Shown in pieces: positions 32,227 through 43,391 of a stretch of DNA of 64,000 nucleotides. The stretch is from Termitomyces sp. T153. Its lineage: Eukaryota; Basidiomycota; Agaricomycetes; Agaricales; Lyophyllaceae. Made by a program: the position numbers and the translations under genes. The stretch spans positions 1 through 64,000 of the forward strand of contig JACKQL020000088.1 in NCBI GenBank assembly GCA_018296165.2, in the 5' to 3' direction. The notes beneath the pieces were generated by a model. That model saw nothing but the letters and a program-made list of their open reading frames with translations, did not search any database and was not told the DNA's origin. Position 1 is the stretch's first letter; each line of letters begins with the position of its first letter.

Positions 32227-34242
32227 GTTGGGCTTAGGGGTTTGTCAAGCACAAGTCCAGGAGTGGATACTGGGAGTGCAGGGCAATCAGGGGTCATACA
32301 AGTAACAAGAGCAGGACTGGAGTTTGATGGGCAATCAGATGGTGTTTATAGGTTCTGAGGCTGAGTGTAGGACAAGGTCCAGAGTTAGATAAGAATGTAT
32401 AAGTCATAAAGATATAGACAGTGATTGGAATGGAGATAGAGTTGGAAGGAAGCCAGGCAATGTGAAAGAAAACTGAAGCAGACAAGATGAGACAGAGTCA
32501 AGATAAGATAGAGGTGAGAACAAAATAAAATTGAGATGAGATACAAGACTAGAGATGGAAACAGAAATAGAGACAAAACCAGAAACATAACATAACAGAC
32601 ACAGATGTAAGTAGGTAATATCAAGACTACTATAGTAGATATTACTCTACAACTTAAACACTAACTACAGAAACTCCTCCAGGGGTCACAGGTCTGGTGG
32701 CAGGGCTTGTCAGAGCCACACAGAGTCAATGGGTGTCAGTTCTGATCAGTTGGCAGGGCATGGTAACACATTGGGGCTGGCTGAGGTCTGTCTCTCTCTA
32801 TGTCAAAAAACTGTGTGGTGATGTGCTCATATGCCACCTAGTGCTGTGCAGGAAACCAAAAAGGAAGACCTAACACTAGTCACTAGACAGGGTAGCTGGC
32901 AGTAGGAAGTTAATAAAGAGGGCAAGTTAGTAACTGTCCCAGATAACAAGAGCTAACAGGTATGGAGTGAATAAGAAGTGAAAAGAGTTGCTATTGCTAG
33001 CCTAAGTTGTTAAACAGTAACAAAGGGTTGCTAGGCAAAGGATGGGGAAAAGAACAAAGGCAAAAGAGTCACTAAGGAAGGGGGAACTAAATGGTGAAGG
33101 GGGAGTTGGAAAATAAAGAAGAAAGTGAAGGCAAAAGAGGCTGGGGGACAAATGCAAACTAGTTGCTAGCCATAGTCACTAGCATTGCTAAGTTGAAATA
33201 ACAATAAAGGCACCCATAGTTGGTACCACACTAAGTTGGAGTCAAGGTCAGCAAGACTGTTGCTAAGTCATTGTCAATGGCAAGCAAAAGAGCAAAAAGA
33301 GTTCTTAAGCTGGTAAGCTTAGAACTAGTGAGGGAGACAGTACTCTGTTTGTTTTTTTAGTCTCTATCTACATGCAGTATCTATACTGTTTGTAGGTATA
33401 GTATAAGAAAGGAAATAGTAGTCACCACCAGTGACAGTGTCTGCCAAAGTGTTTATGATACATACTAGGTGTCAGTCTGGTAACCAAGTAAAAAGTAAGC
33501 AAAGTTGATATAATGCATAAAATTATAAATTATAAGAAAAGAGCATGTTCAATGTTAATACCTGAAGTGTAGATGCTGTTCAAGTATGTTTGTAAGCTTT
33601 ACAAGAAAAATGATAGGTAAGAAATCACACAACTGTCAATATATCCCTATTTGGAGAGGAGGCAGTGTTGTTGCCAGGAAAGTTGCTAGCAGTGGTTGCT
33701 AAGAAAGGTCTTGGCCTTGTTGTTCTAGATCCAGAGTCCAGACTCCATATAATGTGGCTCATGATTGATAAGTCTTCTGGTCACTAAAGTCCTGTGCAAA
33801 GGCTACATTGTTCCAGACCTTGGGGCTAGGCCTCACATGCTGAGTGTCATGACTTGTGCCATGTCAATATGATCAGCTGCTATCCAATCAGAAATGCCAA
33901 AAATGGTGCTCAGCAACAAGTAGGTCTTATCAGTGGGTCCATAATGTATGCCAGGGTTCAGGGGAAGCATTGGGGATACCTGGGAGCTTGGTGAGGAACA
34001 GGGGAGTGACTGAGCCTGGAGGGGAGGCATTGGAGTTGTCTGGGGAAGTGTTGGAGTTAGCTGAGGAAGTGGTCTGAGAAAAGCATTGGAGTTAGCTGAG
34101 GAAGTGGCAGAGTTTGCTGGGGCAGGCACCAGGGGTGGACAAAGGTTGGGGCAGGTTGGGGGGGGGGGGACATTGGTGGTTGCTGTGAGGATGTGGGAGT
34201 TGCTCAGGGAGAGGTCCCGAGATCTGAAGATGGGTCATGACA
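32226..34242 (-). repeat. Inverted Gypsy B LTR, interrupted by a family C LTR
   Basis: On the minus strand it begins TGTCATGACCC at 34,242 and matches the Gypsy B LTR at 23,540 onward in two pieces: about 34,242-33,933 and about 32,790-32,226. Between them is a family C LTR. The end distal to 34,242 is cut at the family D LTR. No Gypsy B internal sequence adjoins it, so it is a solo or rearranged LTR. Confidence 0.7.
32821..33932 (-). repeat. Family C LTR, second copy (inside the Gypsy B LTR)
   Basis: Begins TGATAAGACC at 33,932 on the minus strand and matches 21,171-22,295 in inverted orientation. The low-coordinate edge near 32,821 is approximate: about 30-45 further bases before the Gypsy B sequence resumes match neither element clearly. 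The start of this copy is better preserved than that of the other. Confidence 0.65.
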
Positions 34243-34974
34243 GATAGAGCCAATTACAACTAGGTAAGTGCAGTAAGTAAAATAGTAAGTAGATGCAATG
34301 TAAGTGTATAACATACCTCAGTTCCATGCATGTCTTATGTGACACAAACTGAGGTATAACAAATAAAGAAAACATATTTGGGTTAGCACAGACAAACACA
34401 TGTGATGAAGCTACACCAATGTATAACACCTGCAAGGTGGGAAACACTTATTCTCTGACACATGGCAGGAGCCAGTGGTGAGTTTTTTGTCTGTTGCTAA
34501 CTGACTTAGGCTAACTGCCTTGCAGCAACCAGGAGAATGGATTCCCACTCCTTGCTTATTAGCAATGCTGGAGGACCTCAAGTGGCTTGGCAACAATTTT
34601 GTAGTACCAGCCTTTGCCTTGGATTCCTGAGTCAACCTGAGTACAATTGGGAGCAGGCAGTAATGGCAAAGACAATGTTTGCTAGAGAGCTGGCAGCCAC
34701 AGAGAGGGACTTGGTGGCAGCAAGATCAAGGTACAGGGTGTTGGAGGAGAACAGTGAAGGCCTTGCAATGCTTGCAGGACAATTGCAATATTGCTATTGC
34801 CTGGCAAATGGAAAATGATCTTGCAGAGAGTAACCTAGCACCCATGAGTCCCCTGTCACTTTTCTTCAATGACTTCAAACCCAATGTCAGGATGGATGTA
34901 GTAGACTGACCCCCTTAAGGTGTCTTTTCAATTTCTTATAGTAGCAGACAGACTAGCCCCCTTAAGGGACCATA

Positions 34975-35450
34975 GCACCATAGTAAACAATATAACCAAT
35001 ACACCATAGCAACAACTAAATTATACTAACATTATGGATATGTGTAGCATTGAAGAAGCTCCCTGTGGTCATTGCACCTTTGGTTGTTTGTATAGCTTGT
35101 CAGTTGTCCTTGCACATTCTCCTTGCATGTTTAAGGTTTTTATTTTGTCTCTGTTTATACCAGATGTAGTTATGGATCTGATAATCACACACCTGATCCT
35201 GGCAAAGTAATGCAGCATTTACTGTAATCACAGTACAATTGTAATGCAATATCCATTGTTATTCCAAAGGCATGGAGCTTAAGACAAATAATTCACTAGC
35301 AAGGTTAAAGATGGACTACATTGGGAATTAAACCAACAACCTATAATAAGAAAACAAGCATACTATAGTGAACAACATAACCAATACACCATAGTGACAG
35401 TCAAATTACACTAACATTATGGACATGTGTAGCATTGGAGGAGCTGTCTA
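34975..35450 (-). repeat. tRNA-derived SINE-like repeats, two direct copies
   Basis: A block of about 90 bp at 34,975-35,065 recurs at 35,360-35,450 ('aaccaatacaccatag', 'acactaacattatgga'-type words). On the minus strand the second copy reads TGGTGTATTGG, a perfect match to the RNA polymerase III A-box pattern, and about 50 bases further GGTTTAATTCC, a B box with one C-to-T change. This A-to-B spacing is that of tRNA genes. The first copy retains only the A-box half. Confidence 0.5.
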
Positions 35451-35619
35451 TGGCTTGCATTGTTAGCTGGTTATGGTTCAGTAAGGGTTTTTGTTAGGTT
35501 GGTTAGTGTTTGTTAGTGTTAGCATTAGCATGGTTAGAGTCTAGTTAATGCTTCAGACAGGGATATCTATCTTGCTCCCCTTAGCTAGTACAACCAATCT
35601 CAACTTTTATTCTATGACT

Positions 35620-36200
35620 CTTTGCTCTAATGGTAGTTGGTGTCATTTACTGTAGATTTCCATCCACAATGCTGTTGGTTTCAATCCCATTGTAATGCAT
35701 TTTTTTGTTCCTAATGCATCAGTGATGCATTAATGTCATATTAACAGTATTGCATTACTTCTGTGCAGTACTTAATTTTAGTTACAGAAGATATTGCATT
35801 ACATTTTTACTGTAATTACGCAGAATGATGCATTAAAATGTCAGGGTCAGCCGATTACGTTTCTCACAGAAAGTGAAGGCTGGAGCGTCCTCTTTTTTGA
35901 TGGTTTGTCAGTCAATGGGGGTAATTTGATGAATTGTCTACTGTCATTACAGAAGAAGGGTGATGCCAGACTAATACCCAGCCGTCCTTGCGTGGTTCGT
36001 TCCAAGTATGAGTAAACAATGTTCAATTTGGCGCCGAGTACTGTAAGGAGCTGTATGTGAACATTTTTAACCTTCCTAATGCATTATTTGTCTCAAGCTC
36101 CATGTCTTTGGAATTACAACGAATATTGCATTACCATTGTACTGTAATTACAGTAAATGCTGCATTACTTTGTCAGGATAAGGTGAAGTATTTGAAATCT
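35620..36200 (+). repeat. SINE-like head with TGCATTA-rich tail
   Basis: A head with 'ctaatggtagttgg' and 'ggtttcaatccc' (A- and B-box-like, imperfect) at 35,620-35,690 is followed by a tail in which ATGCAT, TGCATTA and their complements recur up to about 36,170. The tail resembles that following the head at 5,220-5,480. Confidence 0.4.
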
Positions 36201-36681
36201 TGGATTCTGATGAATGGTTCAAATAATAACAGTATAACTTTGATAAATTGATACTTAGATTGAACTTGCCATACGCCGCAATGGCCATTACAGACAGATA
36301 CCTAGCTAGGTATGGTACCGTCATTTTTATAGATCATACTCCATTTACCTTGCTTGATCTAGGAGTCAAAAAGATATCCTAATAATGCACTACATCAGAC
36401 CTTGAAGTTGCTGAAAGCTTAAGTTGGCTCTCGCTTCTGAGTCTTTTCTCGGTTGACCCTCCATATCCGAACTGTGGCTCGAGATTTAAGCTTCAGGAAT
36501 GAACTACTGAATCCCGTTATAGGATAGGGCAATGACCAACCATTTGGAGTGATGCACGCATGAATAATCTTCCATCTTAGAGGTTATGATTCTGACCCCG
36601 GCTCAGGAGCTCTTATTCAAAATGACAAGCTCAATTCCGATGCTAGGCTCCACTCTGACACATAAAATCTCACCAGCGTGG

Positions 36682-36690
36682 TATATAAAA
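36682..36690 (+). promoter_or_regulatory. TATA box of the 36,746 gene
   Basis: 'tatataaaa' lies 56 bases before the ATG at 36,746, a normal distance for a fungal gene with a short leader. Confidence 0.65.
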
Positions 36691-36745
36691 GTGGCTCCGC
36701 GCATTTAAGGAAAAATTCACCAAGAACTTCGCTCAGTCAATTACG

Positions 36746-37412
36746 ATGAAGCTGATTCCTCTTCTCACTTCTCTGATTTCTGCAACCGTCACCATCGTAT
36801 ATGCTACACCTGTTCATAGCGGCTCTTTAGTGTCAGTTCCTCTATCAAACATCTAGCTCATCGTTCTCATACTATTCTTTTATCAGTACTACAGATGGTG
36901 ATTCAGTCACCACGACAGGCATTTCGTCTTCGACCACCGTGACACTTTCTGAGACCGCCATTGTTACCCCCACTCTGACAGCTTGTTCCCTTGACACCAC
37001 AGACGACTGCCTACTTCCAACGGTGGCAGTCAGCACGATTTTACCCGTTTTCTCGTCCGTCGTCACATCCGAGCCGGGAGCTACTACCGCCAACCCTATT
37101 TTAGCCACAGTGACTGCCCTCCCCAGTGAACCTCTTGAAGCTCCAATCAGCCCCTGCCCACTCCCTGTAACAGTAATTTTCACAGTCGTCAACGGGTTAC
37201 TGGGCACGAGTGCACTTCCTAGTACGCCTACAACCACCACGTCCGGTGTTGACACAATCGTTCCTCCTATCCTGGCTTCCGATTCATCTGCACTCCCGAC
37301 TGCTGTTCCTTCAGATACAATCCTTCCTTCTATCCTTGTTTCCGATTTATCTGAATTCCCGACTGCTGTTCCTTCAGACACAAGTGTCCGCCTCTTCCAC
37401 CCACGGCTTTGA
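36746..37412 (+). CDS. Small secreted Ser/Thr-rich protein, 203 aa
   Basis: Exon 1 is 36,746-36,831 and exon 2 is 36,887-37,412, with a 55-nt intron (GTCAGT...TATCAG). The first about 21 residues ('MKLIPLLTSLISATVTIVYA') form a signal peptide. The mature part is dominated by Thr, Ser, Val and Pro ('SVTTTGISSSTTVTLSETA') with four Cys. A tandem duplication at about 37,264-37,385 encodes two versions of 'PTAVPSDT'. There is no hydrophobic C-terminus, so as modelled it would be released rather than GPI-anchored; an unseen 3' intron could change that. Such proteins are candidates for heavily O-mannosylated wall or secreted proteins. No enzyme domain is visible. The gene at 39,311 has the same architecture. 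Confidence 0.65.
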
Positions 37413-37571
37413 GCTCCGTTACCTTTCTCATCCAGATATAACCCACAAGTACGTCTGTACCATTCGACTCGACAGGACTCCCTCTTTCACAAATTTTACT
37501 GCTCTTCCCACTTTCCTTCTGTTACTTAGTTGATCAGAATAACGTAATAGATAGTTTGGACAGCACTCAAA

Positions 37572-37871
37572 TTATTTGAATTTGACTAGAATACATGCCC
37601 TTAAAAAAACATTCGATCCAAGAGTGACAATATGCGATCCTCTCTTTTTGAGGATATGGTGCGAGGAACAGCTCATGCTAACAAGAACACCAGGATAATC
37701 TACATTACAACCGCTCTTCCAGTGTGCATCGACCGCTAGTGCTTCGCCGGCACTATAGTGGAGTCTGGTAGGTCGCTCACCATCAACACCGCTCCAGATC
37801 TCTACATCGATTTGCATCATCGTCGAGATTACTTCGCCACAAATCCACCTTTTCGTCTGGCAACACCCCAA
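37572..37871 (-). CDS. Possible exon of an unrecognised gene
   Basis: An open frame of about 99 codons ending in TAA. The core 'DVEIWSGVDGERPTRLHYS' and 'NVDYPGVLVSMSCSSHHIL' has balanced composition, unlike random frames nearby. A candidate upstream intron (GTAAGT donor near 37,894, CAG acceptor near 37,864) exists, but no start exon is clear. Function unknown; it may be spurious. Confidence 0.25.
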   Translation of the reverse strand: MGCCQTKRWICGEVISTMMQIDVEIWSGVDGERPTRLHYSAGEALAVDAHWKSGCNVDYPGVLVSMSCSSHHILKKRGSHIVTLGSNVFLRACILVKFK

Positions 37872-38391
37872 GCCAGCAGATACTTACCTAAACCTGCGAA
37901 AGTCGTGGGCAGAACAGCTGCGGAAATCGATCATTCGCGTGTTTAATGGCTGTTCTGTCATTCTGTTTTTACTCCAGCGTCGACCATGATTAATGCAGCT
38001 CTAGGCCTATGACAGTAGAGAATGGAGCCACAGAATTTTCTGAGTTTCATTCAAACGGTTAGTTTCAAGAGAAATGACTGAGCTTAACCCAGTATTGGTG
38101 TAAATAAAACGACGTCCAAGATGATGCGATAGTTAATTTGTTTGATGTCCGGTTACGGATTCTTTGAGCTCGTTCCCTAATGGAATATATTCCTTTGGGA
38201 AAAACATGAGATTCGACGTGAGACGTACAAGGTAGCACGCAGAGCAAGAAATTGACAGTTCGATGCGCGCCATGGTCCTTGTCTGTGTGAGATCCAGCAC
38301 ACTTCTTGGTCCGGCACCGGGAGCGAGCCTTGATCGAGTTCAGTATTTTTGGCTTCGAGATTCCAGTTCAAGATACATACGTTACCGAGGT

Positions 38392-38466
38392 GTCTAGACC
38401 CTTACCACACTTGTTCCGTCTAGACCCTTACCACACTTGTTCCGCAAGTGTGGTAAGGGTCTAGAC
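38392..38466. repeat. Perfect 22-bp inverted repeat with 5-base loop plus a direct copy of one arm
   Basis: Arms 38,418-38,439 and 38,445-38,466 are exact reverse complements around the loop TTCCG. The 26 bases of arm plus first loop bases also occur directly upstream at 38,392-38,417. Each arm begins or ends with the palindromic TCTAGA. The structure could extrude a strong hairpin and is located between two convergent or unassigned regions, not next to a recognised gene end. Confidence 0.97.
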
Positions 38467-39242
38467 GTCTAGGTCGCGTAACTTGTATGTCACGCTCAGA
38501 TTGCTCGAGGGTTGTCTCTTTTTTGTCACATGCCGTGCGATGCCGTGGCAGGCTATCAATTCTTGTTGATCTGTAAACGTGATTGCGCATTCGAAACCCT
38601 GGTTTCTGGAGAACAATAAGTGAAAAATTAAAATAAAAGTTTTGTTTTCTATCGCGTCATGACGCCCAATAAATGGTGTGTTCTGGGCGCGCGCCCTGTT
38701 TCTAATCCTGCTGAGTATATATTTTGGGGTGGCTTTCGGGGAATCTGGAGATGTCTGCACTCGACGCTGGCCTTGTGGTGTAGCGTAGCATTGAGTGATG
38801 GAGAATAGTTGGAATCAGAGGACATCGTGTAAAATTGTCGAGTTAGTAATGTCATAATAAACAGCAAGACTGCCACGGGTACTTATGCCCGAACGGAAGA
38901 GGCTTCGCTTACGGTCAGGCACTGTGACTATGTGTGACCTTCCGACTGCATGGTCAAGACCATAGTAGTATGGTAATGTCTACGGCATCTTCCGAGTCCG
39001 AATCTTCTCAGGGCATCCGAATAATTTGCTTTCGCCCTCGGAGTGGGTGTGAAATGTATTGAGGGGAAAGGTATAGAAAGGTATACTATGTGCAAATTTC
39101 TGTTTGGAATACCTAGGTTCTACAGATATGTTATGATTTGCACATCGCAGCACATCAACTTCACTGCCTTGTTGTAAAACGCGCAGTACGGCGATGAAAA
39201 TCCGCGCCCTGGTTCCAGGGATCTATCAGCACAGGGGCCCGT

Positions 39243-39248
39243 TATAAA
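39243..39248 (+). promoter_or_regulatory. TATA box of the 39,311 gene
   Basis: TATAAA 63 bases upstream of the ATG at 39,311, similar in position to the TATA box of the related gene at 36,746. Confidence 0.65.
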
Positions 39249-39310
39249 TGAGAAGACCGTCCCATTGACAGCATATGATCCACCCAGACACCTTCACCAG
39301 AGCATTCACG

Positions 39311-40035
39311 ATGAGGTTAATCTTTGCCACCGCAGCATCCGTAGTGCTTTTCGCGACTACAGGAGCAGCCATTCCTCAGGCAGAATCGTCGTGCGTCTAT
39401 GGTCTGACCATTGCCTCCTGCTCACTGACCCATTTCTTGTGGCAAGGTCGACTACGGTCTCATTCACTTTAGCAACTTCCACCCACACTGGCACACAAGC
39501 CTCAGCCGCTACTGAGAACCAGCCTACCTGTGTGACAGTGACAGTGTCCGGACCTGAAACTACTGTTGGAGGGACAACCGCTCCGATCCCATCCACTAAC
39601 GTTCTGACAACTTCCGTTCCCACTACATCAGTCACCGAGCAGACTTCCTCATTGTCGACGGACACCTCTCTCGCCTCCGCCGTCTTGAACGTCCGCCAGA
39701 ACACTGTCACATCCGTGGCGACAACCTCTACTCCACTAACCATCACAGGGACCATTACTACCGTCTCCACCGCCGTGACTGGCAATTCCTCGGCTTGCAC
39801 AGTCACCGTGACGCTCCCCGCTTCAAACCTAACCGCTTCAGGCCCAAGAACGTCGGCCACTACCCCTCCTCCTGTAACTAGAGTATCGATAGTCACAAGC
39901 TCAGCTTTCACTACCCCAAGCAGCCCACGTGCCTCTGGGACCAGTATCATCTTTAACTCTGCACCATCTATCGATGTCAGCGTTCGTGGCATCTTTGTGA
40001 CGCTCTTCGCTGGCATTGTCGCTGCTATACTCTGA
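39311..40035 (+). CDS. Ser/Thr-rich GPI-anchored cell-surface protein, 222 aa
   Basis: Exons 39,311-39,390 and 39,447-40,035 with a 56-nt intron (GTGCGT...GCAAG) give an open frame. Residues 1-18 ('MRLIFATAASVVLFATTG') are a signal peptide. The middle is Thr/Ser/Val-rich ('TCVTVTVSGPETTVGGTT', 'SACTVTVTLPASNLTASG') with a few N-x-S/T sites. The C-terminus 'FNSAPSIDVSVRGIFVTLF' continues into a hydrophobic tail ending at the stop, as in GPI-anchored proteins after removal of the tail. It is probably a glycosylated wall or plasma-membrane protein. The two-exon architecture with an intron soon after the signal peptide matches the gene 2.5 kb upstream, so the pair may be an old tandem duplication, although sequence similarity beyond composition is weak. 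Confidence 0.75.
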
Positions 40036-43000
40036 TGGGAATGCGTCGTCGGGAAAACTCATCATGGACTTCTTTGGATCAAGATTCACATTGATATGAT
40101 ATATTTCAAGTTAGGACTATTATGGACTTTTTATTCCGTCACCACCCAATGCCAATTGTCATGGCCGATAAATTGGCATTGGCATTTTTCGTAAAGGTAC
40201 AAAAAAACTTGACCTTAGTCACTAATCAGACACCTTAATCTTGGTTATGTGCGATTCATTTTACGCCTACGTATCAGATGTCCGGTCTCTCTTTGAAATA
40301 ACTCGTTCTCAGCCGCATCGCAACGTCTTTACAAGCGGTGGTATGTGTAAATTACTACGAGCGCAAAGTTCAGATAGACATCCGACGAAGTCGTGTGTGC
40401 AATTACGCTCGACTGATGCCTTGTGTATGCCACACACTTCATTGCGGCAACACAAGACCACAACCGTAAGTAGGAACTCGCCACGGTAGCATGCCCTTCG
40501 AGGTCCGAAAGCAGAATAACTTCTCCGTGCTTGTAGTATAACCTTGACGTAGCAACTCATTCGACTGCCCCAAAAGGCGCATGATCAAAAAAGCGTTGGT
40601 CGGTGCGAGCTATAGGTACAAGGAGAGAAATGCATGACACATTTACGGATTGTATATTTTGTAAACTACGCGAGAGCTCAGGCGGCACAGGACGCGTCTT
40701 TGCACACACGCATGGGATCAACCGTTCAGTAAATTGCACTAAGAAGTAAGCGAAATCTTGATTGCTCCATGGTCCAAGAGCGAGTCGGCCTCTATCTATG
40801 AACCAAACTCCAATCGCCGGCAGCAGAAATGACAGATATTGAGGGTGGAGATTGGCCTGGTATTGAGGAAGAGGACCGAATGAACGAAGAACGTGTCACA
40901 ATTGGACAGGGAATGTATTTGACGGATAATTGACATGGAAGCTTGGCGAGAAATAAGGCAACTGCATGGCCTCACTCCGCCGGTCGTGTTCACGGTGCCG
41001 TCTGCTTGTCAGATTGGCTCCCTTCCCACAAGTAGTAAACCTCGGGACGGGAGAAACTCGCATCTAGCCTTAACTTCAACTTCTGGTCGCGAAGCTGAGA
41101 ATGTACGAAGATGTCCGCCGTCGCAATTTTTGGTTTGGACGATTTGGATCATTCGAATTCCTAAGAATAAGAAGCGAAAGAGCAATTCCTGAGACCCATT
41201 TCTCCCAAGGTGACGAAATTACTACGTTTGCTTGCTGCGTTCACGCCTCGGCTCATTGGCTTGCACGAAAACGTCTTTCACGTCATGTCTTTTCGGATGA
41301 TGTAGGCCGGAAAAGGCGGACAACGTCGGATACCATGCACCGTACAGGATAATACATAACTCTTTCGAGTAAATAAGTTGGAAGCCAGCTTGAAGTCAGT
41401 CGCAAGTTCTGAATTTTCTCGTTCATTTCCATCTCTTGTTTGGTCTTTGGCTGCTCCTGTAATAGCTCTGCTCTCATGCGCACCATCAATGTCGTCATCA
41501 TTTTGTTTATTACCACACCACTTTGAGGGAACTGTCAAGGGAAGTTGTAAACGTCATTGGAAGCGAACAAATACATAAAAAGAATAGATATACTCTATGA
41601 GCATAACGAGTACATGGAACAGTGCGCACAGATTGCTGGAAGGCATTAGCCTCACAATCACAGCACATGATGATAACGCAAGCGCGACGATCACCAATAG
41701 AGCAACAACGGCAATATAACGTCATGACAGGTGCTGTAAACTGGAAAATAGATTTACAGCATAACGAAGAACTGGGCGTCCAGAAGCACATACAACAGAA
41801 ACAGCAGTCGGCATCCACCGAGGACATTGTTCAAGGGACGAAGGAAGGTCAATGGGAATGTTGATTTCTTCAAATGGCTGGGTCAACTGCTCTGAAGATT
41901 CCATGATCAATAAGTAGAGACGTAAGAGTAAAAAGCGGGGTCCTTGATGAACCGAAGAAGGTCAATCCTTTAAGGTGCACGTCAGATGACAGAACTTGAA
42001 CCGATCCGCTTCGGAAAAAACGAGTGGCAATTCAATGGAAAGAAATGAGCTCGAAATATACATATTGAGACTGCGCATGTCATCACCAGTGCTTTCATCA
42101 GAACTGCTGATTACTTAGCTCGTGACTCAACGTGACTGCAGACATAGATCTGATCTGATTAGATCAAGATCGACAAATGGTCTACTTGCCTTTCCTATCT
42201 CATATACTTCCTTCCATGGGCCATATTTAGCTCTTGATAATGTGAATATATAATTTTATGTGCGTTAACTCACAGCTCTGGCGGTGAACCCAGCAAGGAC
42301 TCAAGGCCATGTCATCAACTCCCGATCCGGCCGGTTTGAAGGTCACACTCTAAATTTTTCATGAATTGCAAGCGAATTGCGCTGGGAGGATCATGTCAAC
42401 TTCATTTCGGTAACGTCCAATTCACTTCATATCCAGTTGTACGTGGCTTTTGTGGCGCAGAGACCATTGCCATATGTGGTCAAATGCATTCGTCCATCTC
42501 TTCTTTGCCAAACTTACGACATTCAAGTTCCTGTCGGATTCTCGATATATTCAAGGCTTTGCGCCACCGCCATAAGGATAAGATTTCGGACTCGACTCAG
42601 GTCCGCTTACTGATTTGTACCCGTGGTACACAACACCAGCTGTACATGAGAAGTCCCGATCTTCCATGGCCACCACTTAGCCCTCTATGATTCTTCCCTA
42701 TGTTACACTCATCTGTTGCAGTTGCCTATATCTGCATTACTGTCTCGAGTCTGTTCATATCTTTTGAATCAATGCCTGACACATAAGCTTTGCACCAAGC
42801 ATATATATGATCCAATTGGGTCCAATATATTCTTAACATTCAGCCTGGGATGACAGATCGTTGATGCACATATTTCATGTGTTAAGAAGTGCTACTGGTC
42901 ACTCGCGAAGTCACGGGAAGGTCGGCTAGTGTAGATGGGCATATGGCTTCAAGGACATGTGCCCCCATCCGTTGTCCTTCCTTTTGTTCTGTTTCCCAAC

Positions 43001-43296
43001 GTCGCAAAAACCTGATTCAGATGAGTTCCAACATTTATTGGTTCAAGTTGCTTGGACCTCAATGATCATACTTGCTCCAGTGTTTGTGAAGTGAGATTTA
43101 TCAAGACTCTCCGGTGTTTGATCACTTAGTGGAGCATTGATCCTTGACGCAAGCTGACCATACTTATGCACCAGGTTGATCGTGTAGACTGTATCGCTGA
43201 TTACTGAAGAATTGATGGACCGCTTTTAGGTGATGGATCAACCCCGCGGAGATCATTCGTTCGTCACCACGACTCGGAGCTCGAGAGAGAAAGTGG
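40036..43296. other. Long intergenic region without a supported gene
   Basis: CpG content is gene-like. Several open frames of 60-110 codons occur on both strands. The most plausible cluster is on the minus strand between 41,890 and 41,280 ('MESSEQLTQPFEEINIPID' at its start, then Cys-rich and basic pieces), where short GT-AG introns could join frames, but no model is convincing and no family is recognised. Nothing else is supported. Confidence 0.45.
41280..41890 (-). CDS. Tentative unrecognised multi-exon gene
   Basis: On the minus strand an ATG at about 41,904-41,902 opens 'MESSEQLTQPFEEINIPID'. The frame can be continued through a possible intron into Cys-rich sequence, and near the end there is a frame with 'RAELLQEQPKTKQEMEMNE', helical and charged. 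Competing frames overlap, exon borders are uncertain, and no known domain is visible. Listed so that the region is not assumed empty. Confidence 0.2.
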
Positions 43297-43303
43297 TATA
43301 AAG
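43297..43303 (+). promoter_or_regulatory. TATA box of the ceramidase gene
   Basis: TATAAAG lies 95 bases upstream of the ATG at 43,392 and only 14 bases upstream of the in-frame ATG at 43,311. Transcription starting about 30 bases downstream would exclude 43,311, which supports 43,392 as the start. Confidence 0.6.
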
Positions 43304-43391
43304 AAAGGTCATGAACGATGCCTTTGCTTCCGTATATCGCATTGTGCGTCCGCTTGATTTGTGGGATCTCCCTCGCACATTATACGACATA

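Larger units (their letters stand above)
34243..36745. other. Repeat-rich DNA grading into gene-type DNA
   Basis: From 34,243 to about 34,920 there is CpG-poor DNA with an open frame at 34,537-34,818 whose product has a coiled-coil-like stretch ('ARELAATERDLVAARSRYR'), probably transposon-derived; I do not recognise it. From 34,920 to 36,200 follow tRNA-derived repeats and TGCATTA-rich sequence. CpG returns from about 35,815. A TATA box at 36,682 serves the next gene. No host gene is supported before 36,746. Confidence 0.5.
37413..39242. other. Intergenic region with a perfect palindrome and unsupported small frames
   Basis: On the minus strand a 99-codon frame (37,871-37,572; 'LHYSAGEALAVDAHWKSGC') could be an exon: its codon use looks natural and a GTAAGT...CCAG intron could precede it at about 37,894-37,864, but I recognise no family. 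Another minus-strand frame at 38,760-38,461 overlaps the palindrome and is not credible as it stands. Apart from the palindrome at 38,392-38,466 I see no other structure. Confidence 0.4.

Noticed and set aside
36872..37381. Minus-strand open frame of 169 codons rich in Val and Gly
   Set aside because: It is antisense to the Ser/Thr-rich gene; low-complexity coding DNA often leaves an open antisense frame.
39357..40016. Minus-strand open frame of 219 codons
   Set aside because: It is antisense to the GPI-anchored protein gene, which has a signal peptide, intron and GPI tail in a coherent model.
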